Shown here: positions 27,144-35,352 of the stretch, in pieces | Position numbering within the stretch: position 1 is the stretch's first letter | Layout of the letters: each line of letters begins with the position of its first letter | From: G963665545 sp963665545 | GTDB lineage: Bacteria; Pseudomonadota; Gammaproteobacteria; Xanthomonadales; SZUA-36 | DNA: 64,000 nucleotides | Reading direction: 5' to 3' | Assembly (NCBI GenBank): GCA_963665545.2 | Contig: CAXXKZ010000013.1 | Location: 248,001-312,000 of the forward strand | Notes under the pieces: model-generated | What the model was told of the DNA's origin: nothing | What the model saw: the letters and a program-made list of their open reading frames with translations, nothing else | The model's database searches: none | Program-made: the position numbers and the translations under genes

Positions 27144-28494
27144 TTCAAGCGGCGACCTGATCAATCTCTTTTACCTCGATCCCATCTTTGAATTTCACCC
27201 CCGTAATCACCTTGGCCAGGTAATCAAAGCCGCGTAGCCGGCGCCATTTCTTTTCCGCACACTGGCTCAATTTGAACATCATATGCAACATGCCATTGCG
27301 CGTCAGACAACCTTTGGATCTTTTGGTCTGGTGGCGGATGGTGGCAAAGGTGGATTCAATCGGGTTGCTGGTCCGGATGCTCTGCCAGTGTTGGGCCGGA
27401 AAATCATAAAATGCCAACAGTTCATCCCGATCCTTGAGCAAACAGCTCGTCGCTTTCGGGTATTTCGCCTCAAAGATCTCAATAAACAAATCAAACGCCT
27501 TGTTTGCATCATCCTTGGTTTCCGCCTGCCAGATGGCGTGCAGGGCCTGCTTGGCTTTGGGTTGTGCGGATTTCGGCAAACAATTCAGTACATTCATGGT
27601 CTTGTGCATCCAGCAGCGTTGCTGGCGGCTGGCCGGAAAGATTTCATCCAGCGCCGCCCAAAAACCCATCGCACCATCACCAATCGCCAGTTGTGGGGCG
27701 CTCATGCCGCGCGACTTCAGATTCAGCAACACCTCACGCCAACTCTGAGTCGATTCCCGCACCCCGTCCTCAATCGCCAGAAAATGTTTTTCGCCGCGTT
27801 CATTGACACCAATGATCACCAGCGCGCAGAGCTTGGCATCCTCCGCCCGCAGCCCACTGTAGACACCATCAGCCCAGACATACACCCACCGGTCCTGTCC
27901 CAGGCGACGCTGGCTCCACGCTCGATATTCCTCCGCCCATACCTGTTTCAGGCGGGATACCGTGCTGGCCGACAGACCCTGTGCCTGCGGGCCCACCAGT
28001 ACCCGCAACGCCTCAGCCATCTCACCGCTGGATACCCCTTTGAGGTACAACCACGGAATGGCTGCCTCGAAAGTCGCTGTCTTGCGCACATATGGCGGCA
28101 CCAGCACCGACTGAAAACTCACTGCTTCACCGGTCTTCGAGCGCACCTTGGGAATTCTCACCCGGATCGGTCCCAGGCCGGTCTGCAACTCACGTTCTGG
28201 CAGGTAACCGTTGCGCACCACACCGGCATGACCTGATTCGGTACGCCAATCCTGATACTTGGCCAGCAGCTCCTGGACTTCACTTTCCACCGCTTCGGCG
28301 AGCAGCTTCCGGGCGCCTTCTTTGAGCAATTCGGTCAACGGATCGGCACTGATTGCTCGACGTTCCAGTTCAATAACATTATTCTTGTTCATAGTGGCGT
28401 ATCTCCTTTGGTTGCTTTGAAGTTTGGTAACAACAAATCAACCAGATACGCCGCTTTTTTTCAACTGCTCAAACACCAGATTCGATCATAACTC
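27110..28494 (-). mobile_element. IS256-family insertion sequence, copy D
   Basis: The 1385-bp element has the perfect 9-bp target duplication GAGAGTTTG (27101-27109 and 28495-28503). It lies in inverted orientation to copy C, so the gamma-glutamyl/P450 operon is bracketed by inverted copies 11 kb apart. Confidence 0.95.
27145..28392 (-). CDS. IS256-family transposase, copy D
   Basis: The 415-residue transposase differs from copy C by Arg355 to Gln (RHQTKRSK), just after catalytic Glu346. The other DDE residues are intact. Confidence 0.95.
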   Translation of the reverse strand: MNKNNVIELERRAISADPLTELLKEGARKLLAEAVESEVQELLAKYQDWRTESGHAGVVRNGYLPERELQTGLGPIRVRIPKVRSKTGEAVSFQSVLVPPYVRKTATFEAAIPWLYLKGVSSGEMAEALRVLVGPQAQGLSASTVSRLKQVWAEEYRAWSQRRLGQDRWVYVWADGVYSGLRAEDAKLCALVIIGVNERGEKHFLAIEDGVRESTQSWREVLLNLKSRGMSAPQLAIGDGAMGFWAALDEIFPASRQQRCWMHKTMNVLNCLPKSAQPKAKQALHAIWQAETKDDANKAFDLFIEIFEAKYPKATSCLLKDRDELLAFYDFPAQHWQSIRTSNPIESTFATIRHQTKRSKGCLTRNGMLHMMFKLSQCAEKKWRRLRGFDYLAKVITGVKFKDGIEVKEIDQVAA

Positions 28495-28504
28495 GAGAGT
28501 TTGA

Positions 28505-28710
28505 CGCTGATCAGTTCGAAGCCTCAAATTTCCCCTAAAACCAAAATCCAAATTCGCCCGCCCCATCGTGCGATGACAGGCCAAAATGCGCACCACACCA
28601 CTCAAAAAACCCCAATTAACCCAAAAAACCGGAGATTAGTAGGGGTTTATTAGGTTAATTAGGTTAATTCCTTGGGGGTGTCAGTTATGGCGGCCTCGTC
28701 TTTTTCAAAG
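28505..28710. other. Short AT-rich intergenic stretch
   Basis: It contains a duplicated AGGTTAATT (about 28650-28668) and a partial complement upstream (CCAATTAACC), which could form a weak hairpin. No gene is seen. Confidence 0.35.
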
Positions 28711-28748
28711 CAAAAGAAAACCCCGCAGCAACCTGAGTCACTGCGGGG
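28711..28748 (-). terminator. Rho-independent terminator of the IPTL-CTERM gene
   Basis: Read on the - strand, an 8-bp GC-rich stem (CCCCGCAG, 12-base loop, CTGCGGGG) is followed by TTTTCTTTTG. It lies 26 bases past the stop of the IPTL-CTERM gene, the usual position. Confidence 0.85.
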
Positions 28749-28773
28749 ATGATGAGTTATATATCGTTTGCTA

Positions 28774-29157
28774 TCAGGCGAAACGCCGGAAGCCGACCAG
28801 TCCGACACCCAGCATCAGCAGAGCCATCAGCGCCAGGCCGTACTGACTCAGCGTCGGGATGCCCTCGTAGATGCGGGTGTTGGTGGCGCTAACAAGTTTT
28901 GACAAAGTTGAAAATGGAATTGAATACTCAGGGTTGATATGCTGGATTTGGCACATAAACGGTTTACCAGCTACAAGTATTGGGTTTGGCCAGTTCTTAG
29001 CAACATCGGCATATTGGAGCAAAATGGATGTTTTACGGCACTGGTACAAAGACAGATGTGTCTTCGATTCTGAGTCCCAAACATTTTTCTTTCGGGGTGC
29101 TATGCGGGGTGCTATCGGTTGGGTTTTGGGCAATTCCGGCGTGGCTGATACTGACAC
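28774..29157 (-). CDS. IPTL-CTERM sorting-domain protein, probably N-terminally truncated
   Basis: The last 28 residues are a textbook IPTL-CTERM signal: IPTLSQYGLALMALLMLG, a transmembrane stretch, then GFRRFA. Such tails direct envelope sorting or processing. The preceding 98 residues show no clear secretion signal; MSVSATPELPKTQPIAPRIAP looks unlike a native N-terminus, so the gene is probably a 3' remnant or has lost its start. A good terminator follows. No sorting enzyme is encoded in the window. Confidence 0.7.
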   Translation of the reverse strand: MSVSATPELPKTQPIAPRIAPRKKNVWDSESKTHLSLYQCRKTSILLQYADVAKNWPNPILVAGKPFMCQIQHINPEYSIPFSTLSKLVSATNTRIYEGIPTLSQYGLALMALLMLGVGLVGFRRFA

Positions 29158-29484
29158 CCCAAGGAATTAACCTGAAGACCACACGCAGCAGCAGATTGCG
29201 GATGTGGTTGGGTCGCGCTATTTTACGACAGAGACCGTTAACAACGCATGCAGCGAGAATCATGTAAAATTCGCGCTGGGCTGGCAGAATTCGAAATGCT
29301 GATGTTTCGCCTGAACCTTCCAATTGAATGTCAACAGTACGATTCCGGAGCCGGTACCACCGAAGTCGTTGTCATCTCCGCCGTCATAGAAACCAACTGA
29401 GCTATACCGGCATTTTGACCAGAAAACACATTTTAACAGATCGAATTCTGGTGGAAATTTTCGACTTTCGACGAAGCGAATTTG
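29158..29484. other. Intergenic stretch without a supported gene
   Basis: The - strand has a short frame with YDGGDDNDFGGTGSGIV, which recalls exported repeat or CTERM proteins and might be a detached part of the IPTL-CTERM gene. It is too short and too interrupted to call. Confidence 0.3.
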
Positions 29485-29628
29485 CGCTATTTTTGGCTGT
29501 GCGGCGGCTATGGCTATATGATGGAATACCCGATAGCCCGTCTTTATACCGATGCCAGGGTGTCACGGATATTGGCCGGCACATCAGAGATTCAAAGATA
29601 AATCATTGCCCGTTCGCTGGACGACTGA
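29485..29628 (+). pseudogene. C-terminal fragment of an acyl-CoA dehydrogenase
   Basis: The + strand reads GGYGYMMEYPIARLYTDARV, then SRILAGTSEIQR-stop-IIARSLDD. This matches the acyl-CoA dehydrogenase C-terminus (GGYGY-EYP-AR-RDARV-I-GTSEI--IIAR-L). A TAA breaks the frame between EIQR and IIARSL. About 45 codons remain of roughly 390. Confidence 0.75.
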
Positions 29629-29651
29629 CCACCCGCGAGCCGCAGGCGCTA

Positions 29652-31076
29652 TCAGGGCACGGCAATCGACCACCACAGGGCTGCGCCACCGTCCATCGGC
29701 GTACCCACATCGACAAGGCCTGAAGGATCGTGGCTGAGCTTGATGTCGTAGATGTCATGACCAAACATGTCGCCAATCGTCGTGTCACCGCTGTAGAACC
29801 ACAGGGCATAACCCTGGTACACCCACTGTCTGGTTCCATCGGCGCGATCGGCCACGGCCCAGAACCCCCGTGATTGGGCATCGGCGGGTGCCAGGAAGGG
29901 CCGCCATGTGTCCAGGCAGCTTTCGCCACAACGTGGGTCGGTGCCGATATCGCGCCCGACCGCGGGCCGGGCAGGCGCGCCCCGGCGCAGGTTGTGTCCA
30001 CCGCCGGACTGCAGGATGTGGCCGTCGCGGCGATATAGCGTCATCCCTTCGTGGGCGGCGAGGACGGCGCCCTTTGTTACGGTATTTTCGATTGTCACAC
30101 CCGCAGGCTGAAACAGCCGATACATAGCAGCCACTTGCCCATGCCCACCGTCCGCCAGGCCGTTGGCGTAGCCCGGCGCTGGGTCATCGGTGTTGTGATA
30201 CAGTCCCCTGTCACGCCAGGTCCACTGACGAATGCCATCGGCACGGTCGATGATGCCGAAGTCTCCGAATGGCCTGGCCACCAGCGGCGCCGTGAATGGC
30301 GCCCAGGCCGGGTCCGATTCACTAACAACCGGGTAGTCGAACAGGTAGAGGGTGTGATTGCGGTGGTCGACCAGCGCAAATGCCGCGGCATCGGGAATTT
30401 CCCGGACGGCAACGCCCGGCGGCAGTTCGATGTCGGAAATCGGAAAGAAATAAGCCGCCTGCCAGCCTTCCGGCAAGAGGTTGGGTTCAGGTATTTCGCC
30501 CTTGAATGCGCCTCGGAAGCCGCCACCCACCTTGCGTCCGGAGCCGTCAAGGCGCGGCGCACCGGTTTGCGCCGGGCTGTTACCGGCTATCGAGCCGGGA
30601 TCCACATCCTTGAAGTAGGTGTGCAGGGGCTTGCCCTCCAGTGCCCACTGACGAGTCCCTTCCTTGCTGACTATCACCGTCCAGTGTCCGAATGGCGCGG
30701 CACTTGCGGGCGCATTAACTGGCGGGAACGATTCAGCACACGCTGCCAGGCAATTGGGCTGTCCCGGCGAGCCGCCATCGAAGGTGTACAAGGTCATACC
30801 TTCGGCATCGGCATAGACGAATTCATCCCGCGGCAGCGCGGCAGCACTTTGTTTGTCCAGGCTGTAGCCCTGTGACTTACCGACCGACTGTAGCGTGATG
30901 CCGGCGGGCGTGGCGAATGGGGCTGAAAACAACATTGCTGCTTCAGGATCGGATGGGTGATCTTCCCCTGACAGCATCACAGCCAGGGCCACCACCAGCG
31001 TCAGCGAGGCCGCAAGCGCCCAGCCAGACAATCGCTTGACCCATTTGCCCCTGGCCGACTTCTCTGCCGTTGTCAT
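29652..31076 (-). CDS. Membrane-anchored protein with Yx(FWY)xxD secreted repeats
   Basis: Starting at 31076 gives 474 residues with an N-terminal membrane anchor (LSGWALAASLTLVVALAVML, residues 17-36). Three repeats of the type found in the COG4315 / PF03640 secreted-repeat family follow: GMTLYTFD near residue 93, NHTLYLFD and GMTLYRRD later. Each is preceded or followed by Cys-rich CLAACAESFPPV or CGESCLDTWRPF segments. The function of these repeats is unknown; some are linked to redox or electron transfer. It is the last gene of a - strand operon, four bases after the DUF1552 stop. Confidence 0.75.
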   Translation of the reverse strand: MTTAEKSARGKWVKRLSGWALAASLTLVVALAVMLSGEDHPSDPEAAMLFSAPFATPAGITLQSVGKSQGYSLDKQSAAALPRDEFVYADAEGMTLYTFDGGSPGQPNCLAACAESFPPVNAPASAAPFGHWTVIVSKEGTRQWALEGKPLHTYFKDVDPGSIAGNSPAQTGAPRLDGSGRKVGGGFRGAFKGEIPEPNLLPEGWQAAYFFPISDIELPPGVAVREIPDAAAFALVDHRNHTLYLFDYPVVSESDPAWAPFTAPLVARPFGDFGIIDRADGIRQWTWRDRGLYHNTDDPAPGYANGLADGGHGQVAAMYRLFQPAGVTIENTVTKGAVLAAHEGMTLYRRDGHILQSGGGHNLRRGAPARPAVGRDIGTDPRCGESCLDTWRPFLAPADAQSRGFWAVADRADGTRQWVYQGYALWFYSGDTTIGDMFGHDIYDIKLSHDPSGLVDVGTPMDGGAALWWSIAVP

Positions 31077-31080
31077 TGCC

Positions 31081-32415
31081 TCAAATGATGATCTCGTTGA
31101 TAGTCCGGTCGGTTTCGTTCGACAGCGTGCCCCATTTGCTGACCGGCACACCGAAGGCCTGCTGTATTGTCAAGCCCACACGCGTAGTGGGGTCGCCGGG
31201 GGCCGCGATGTGAATCCCGGTCCTGAGGCGCCCGCCGGCGTTGCCCACCGTCATGATCGGCAGATTTTCCATGGTGTGGGTGCGTGCATATCCATGATCG
31301 GTCTGCCACAGGATCACCAGGCGGTCAAGCACGGAACCTTCTCCCTCACTGATACCCTCGAGAATCGACAGGAACTCGACGAAGATGCGGTTGGCCCAGT
31401 CGATAAACCAGGTGACGTCTTTTTGGACCCCCAGCATGTCGTCGATAGGCTCTTCGTGTGTCAGGCTATGCCAGTCACGTACACCCCCGGGCAGCCTCAT
31501 CATCAGCGTGCCCGCGAAAACGTTGAATACTCGCGTCTGGTCGCAGGCCAGGGCATGTCCGAGCAAGGACGCGAACAGGCTGCAGTTATTCTCGGCTGCT
31601 TCGGCAGTAAGGCCCGGAAGCTCCGGAAGCTCCTCGGCGGGTTCTGGTGCGATCACGCAGGTTTCCAGCGGAGCGGGCCGGTGCAACTCGATTTCCAGTT
31701 GCTGCTCGATCTGCCGGATCGAAGTGAAATACTCATCCAGCCGGGCGCGGTCGGCGGCGCCGACGTCCCGCATCAACTTTATGCGGTCATCTGCGACCAG
31801 GGAAAGAACGCTTCTGCGCGCCATGACGGTGGGATCCGGGGTGAATTCCGCCGCGTTCGGGTCGACGAATCCCGGTCCAAAGATCCGCTGGTATAAAGCC
31901 GCCGGCGAGGTTTCCGAAGGGTTGACGGCGCTGCTGCTGCGTTGACTGGCGCTTTGAGTGCGGCCATTTAACGCCACTTCGAGGGAGCGGAAGCGGGTGC
32001 GCGCCCCGATGGTATCGGCAATAGTCGAATCCAGACTGGGCGGCACATCCGCGCCCTCGAAAATTGCACCGGTGGTGGCGATCTGGACACCCGTCTTATG
32101 CGTCTCAAGCGGCCTCCCGTCCATGAAATACTTTGTGCCGCTAATGATATTGATGCGATTGCGAAACGGATCGAACACTTTTAGTTCAACATTGTTTTCG
32201 TAGCCCGAACCCACCTGGTCAGGAATCCAGCGGCCCGGATTAAAGCCAAGATGCTGGAACCAGGTGCCGAAGCAAGGTGGCAGGGCTCGACCGGTGTCTG
32301 CCAGGGCTGTGCCGTTATCGTTCAGAAAAATATCGAGGAATGGCAAGGCGACCGCAACTATCGAGCCATTGAGTGAGCCGCGCAGCAGGTCACGTCGATT
32401 GAGTTTCCGGGTCAT
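31081..32415 (-). CDS. Tat-exported DUF1552 protein
   Basis: The 444-residue protein has a twin-arginine start, RKLNRRDLLRGSLNGSIVAV, and the DUF1552 layout: PCFGTWFQHLGFNPGRWIP near the N-terminus, HKTGVQI, then VLWQTDHGYARTHTMENLPI near the C-terminus. DUF1552 proteins are nearly always paired with DUF1592 proteins, as here, where the two genes overlap by four bases. Function is not established; the pair is thought to act in envelope chemistry of complex substrates. Confidence 0.9.
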   Translation of the reverse strand: MTRKLNRRDLLRGSLNGSIVAVALPFLDIFLNDNGTALADTGRALPPCFGTWFQHLGFNPGRWIPDQVGSGYENNVELKVFDPFRNRINIISGTKYFMDGRPLETHKTGVQIATTGAIFEGADVPPSLDSTIADTIGARTRFRSLEVALNGRTQSASQRSSSAVNPSETSPAALYQRIFGPGFVDPNAAEFTPDPTVMARRSVLSLVADDRIKLMRDVGAADRARLDEYFTSIRQIEQQLEIELHRPAPLETCVIAPEPAEELPELPGLTAEAAENNCSLFASLLGHALACDQTRVFNVFAGTLMMRLPGGVRDWHSLTHEEPIDDMLGVQKDVTWFIDWANRIFVEFLSILEGISEGEGSVLDRLVILWQTDHGYARTHTMENLPIMTVGNAGGRLRTGIHIAAPGDPTTRVGLTIQQAFGVPVSKWGTLSNETDRTINEIII

Positions 32416-34166
32416 TGGCCTGAACCTGATGATGACTTGATTGCTTCGTCCTGGGGATCGGCTTCCTGAGCAATTTTGCTGGTCCCGGGTGCCGCGACTC
32501 GATAGAAATCATCGCTGGTTGCTATACGCCGCATCAGGTCCGGCAGGCGGTAGCCACCATCGATAAACAGGGACTCGGTCTTTTCCACCCAGGCGCGCTC
32601 GTCATGGTCTATCCCGCGCCCCCGGGCGTAGGACAACAGTCGGTTGACCAGACACGATGACAGCGCTCTGCTGCCGGCGATCAGTTCACTCAATTCGGCA
32701 AAGTCCCTGAAAGGAAGGGTATCAAATTCGCCACTGGGGTCAATTGGGACGCCGTTTTCGAACTGGCGGTATTCGCCGGCTCCATCGAAGTTTTCCAGCG
32801 CTAGGCCGATGGGGTCCATGAGGTTGTGACAGCCCGCACAAACCGGTTCCCTGCGGTGCGCGGTGAGGCGCTCACGCGCAGTCTTGTACAACGGGTTGGT
32901 GATGTCCTGAACGATGTCAAAGGGCACCTCCGCCGGGGGCGCCGGCACCAGTTGGCACAGCATGACCTCCCGCATGGCCTTGCCGCGAATGGTCGGCGAG
33001 CCTCGTCCGGGCGGGGAATGAAGGCCGGTAAAGCTGATATGAGTCAGGATGCCGATATTCGGCTCGGAGGGGCTGAATTCATGGGGCCGCCAGCGTTCCG
33101 GTGCGCCGTTCGGACCACTGTGTGACACCGGAACCCGGTAGATAGCGCCGAGGCGAGGGGTCAGAAAAGTTTTCCGGGTGGTAAAGAGCTTGCGGTAGTC
33201 TTCCTGCCGGTGCAGCAACAGGTCGATAATCGTGCGCAGGGTCTGTTCCCTGGCGTCTGCAGCCACGCTGGCGCCAAATTTCGGAAACAACCGGGCGTCC
33301 TTGGTCAGGGTTTCGAATTCGCTGAAGCGGAAATTATCGATGAAAAACGCCCGTACTCCGGTCTCCAGTCGGGGTGAGGCCATCATCCGCCGAACCTGCT
33401 GGTCGAGCCCGTGCAGGTCATTCAGTTCGCCGCCTCGAGCCGCCTCCAGCAACAGGGTGTCTGGCGTGGAATTCCACAGAAAAAAACTGAGCTGGGTTGC
33501 TTTCGACCAGGCGTCGAGTCTGAACTGGCCGTGTCGGTCTGGCTCCGGCTCCGTTATTTGCTGCCTGAACAGAAACTGTGGTGAGGAAAGCATGGCCGCC
33601 AGACTCAATGAAAGGCCGTGATAAAAGTCATCAACGATCTTGGTCGCCTCATTCGCCGCGGCCACATAGACATCGGCCTGAGTCGCGGTCAATGGCCTGC
33701 GAAACAGGTACAGGCCCGTGGTGGTCAGGAATTGGCGGGCACAAGCATCATCCGGCGCCCCAATGTCCGCCGGCTCACAGGGCATGGTCATACGGCGGTG
33801 TTGCTCATCCAGCACCTGCGCGGCTATGGCTCTGGCCATCTGGTCGTACTGTTCCATTCCGGCGGCGGTGATGCTGACATGGCCGGCCCCGACAGCATAC
33901 AGGCCACCTTCCCTCAGGTCCGGTTCGAGCCGGCCACCGATCTGAATATCCGGGCCAAATATATCGCTGATCACATTGCGGTATTGCCCGGCGGTCAGGC
34001 GCCGCATCACCGGCTCGCGAGGAATGTAATCTCCTTTGTGGGTTTCCCCGGCATTGCCGGTGCCGAGCCATAAGGAGGTCGTGACGACGGCGAGCACAAG
34101 ACCCGGAACCAACGCCACCCGGCCTTTGGTCCTGGCCTTGATTTTAGCCATCCCGCCCATGCTCAT
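32412..34166 (-). CDS. DUF1592/DUF1588/DUF1585 multidomain secreted protein
   Basis: The 584-residue protein has an N-terminal membrane or signal segment, a DUF1587-like RRLTAGQYRNVISDIFG, a DUF1595-like FLTTTGLYLFRRPLTATQ, DUF1592 (LAAMLSSPQFLFRQQ), DUF1588 (SFTGLHSPPGRGSPTIRGK), a CxxCH haem-type motif in CAGCHNLMDPIG near residue 443, and DUF1585 (LVNRLLSYARGRG). The usual N-terminal cytochrome c domain seen in many relatives is absent. It overlaps both neighbours by four bases. Confidence 0.9.
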   Translation of the reverse strand: MSMGGMAKIKARTKGRVALVPGLVLAVVTTSLWLGTGNAGETHKGDYIPREPVMRRLTAGQYRNVISDIFGPDIQIGGRLEPDLREGGLYAVGAGHVSITAAGMEQYDQMARAIAAQVLDEQHRRMTMPCEPADIGAPDDACARQFLTTTGLYLFRRPLTATQADVYVAAANEATKIVDDFYHGLSLSLAAMLSSPQFLFRQQITEPEPDRHGQFRLDAWSKATQLSFFLWNSTPDTLLLEAARGGELNDLHGLDQQVRRMMASPRLETGVRAFFIDNFRFSEFETLTKDARLFPKFGASVAADAREQTLRTIIDLLLHRQEDYRKLFTTRKTFLTPRLGAIYRVPVSHSGPNGAPERWRPHEFSPSEPNIGILTHISFTGLHSPPGRGSPTIRGKAMREVMLCQLVPAPPAEVPFDIVQDITNPLYKTARERLTAHRREPVCAGCHNLMDPIGLALENFDGAGEYRQFENGVPIDPSGEFDTLPFRDFAELSELIAGSRALSSCLVNRLLSYARGRGIDHDERAWVEKTESLFIDGGYRLPDLMRRIATSDDFYRVAAPGTSKIAQEADPQDEAIKSSSGSGQ

Positions 34167-35290
34167 TTGGCGCCCTGCGCGGGCGCGGCCATGGCGTCCT
34201 TACCCATCTCATCGCGGATGATGAAGGCCGGCACGGCCTCAAAATAGTAGGTGGCGGAAATCGAATTGTTAATGCCGGTTTCCGGATCTGGTTCAGCATC
34301 AGCATGCTTTCTCAAGAGATAGTAGAGTGCGGGGATGTCCCCGGTTACCATCTGTTCCCCGCCGATCCCGAGTCCCGCAAAACCAAAGTATATGGGCGCC
34401 CAGGGCTGGTAGCCGCCGACGAATCCCCTGATCGTTCCGTCATCATTGGTCTGAATGCGCAGATGGGTGTCGCGTAATTCAAATTCCGGCGCAACAAGTG
34501 GATTCTGCAGCATTCGCAGTGTTTTGTGCTCGGTGACGTAGAGCATTCCGCCCCGAACTTCGGCGCCAAATTCATTATGTGAACGCGGGTCGGGATCCAC
34601 GCGATAGCTGATATGTGATGTTGGCGAACCATCGCTGTTGGAGGCAAGGTGCTCAATGGCGCGCTCCAACCGCAGGCTTGCACTGTGCCCTGGGCCGGGG
34701 CCGGAATCATCGGTGGTAATAGTCAGTAGCCATGCCGGTTGGGCGTCCCGGGTCTGACCCCAGGCCCAGTCCCAATAGGTCGGGCGGCCGGCCAGTGAGC
34801 CGCGAAAACTCCGGGCGCATCCCAGGGCCCGGTAAAGCTGATGGTCGATGCCGGACTCGCCGGTTTCCGGGTCGGTAAAGCTGCCAGGGACTGCGCCTCG
34901 GTCATCCAGATCGAAACCGTAGGCAAACGCTCCTTCCAAAGCAGACAGATTGGGATCGGCCACGGTGGCGGGGTTGGTGTAGGGATTCACTGCCTGCCCA
35001 TCGACCCGCCCGCGTGTACCCATGATCATCATGAGTTCCATCATGTCTCCGGCCAGCAGATCTTGCCGGAAAGTTTCGATTTCATCCTTGCTGTACCCCA
35101 GCGGCGCCAGGTTGTCGAGGAACTGGTATTCCACTTCCTGATGCACGCCTGCGGGACAATCTCCTTCTTGCGACATGGTGGCTTGGCCAAACCAGCCTAT
35201 GACATAGGATCGGGTTTCCAGTGCCAAAGATGACGAAACAGGCGCCAGGCCCAACAATACAGCGAACGATAACAAGTATGGCAGGTACAT
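34163..35290 (-). CDS. Secreted protein of the DUF1592 operon, unknown function
   Basis: The 375-residue protein starts with a signal peptide (MYLPYLLSFAVLLGLAPVSS). It has a Cys pair (EGDCPAG and LGCARSF), SGIDHQLYRALGCARSF near residue 145, a conserved-looking GGEQMVTGDIPALYYLL segment and no transmembrane helix. Position between the propeller and DUF1592 genes suggests a partner in the same exported system. No named family is recognised. Confidence 0.7.
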   Translation of the reverse strand: MYLPYLLSFAVLLGLAPVSSSLALETRSYVIGWFGQATMSQEGDCPAGVHQEVEYQFLDNLAPLGYSKDEIETFRQDLLAGDMMELMMIMGTRGRVDGQAVNPYTNPATVADPNLSALEGAFAYGFDLDDRGAVPGSFTDPETGESGIDHQLYRALGCARSFRGSLAGRPTYWDWAWGQTRDAQPAWLLTITTDDSGPGPGHSASLRLERAIEHLASNSDGSPTSHISYRVDPDPRSHNEFGAEVRGGMLYVTEHKTLRMLQNPLVAPEFELRDTHLRIQTNDDGTIRGFVGGYQPWAPIYFGFAGLGIGGEQMVTGDIPALYYLLRKHADAEPDPETGINNSISATYYFEAVPAFIIRDEMGKDAMAAPAQGAK

Positions 35291-35352
35291 ATGTAACTTA
35301 TCAGATTAGCAAATTCCGGTTGGTGCAACCAGTTTGACGGGGCCTCGGCTGC

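Noticed and set aside
14848..28494. IS256 copies C and D as a composite transposon carrying the gamma-glutamyl/P450 operon
   Set aside because: Each copy has its own matching 9-bp duplication and the outer flanks (GTTAACAGT and GAGAGTTTG) differ. A unit transposed as a whole would share one duplication at its outer ends.
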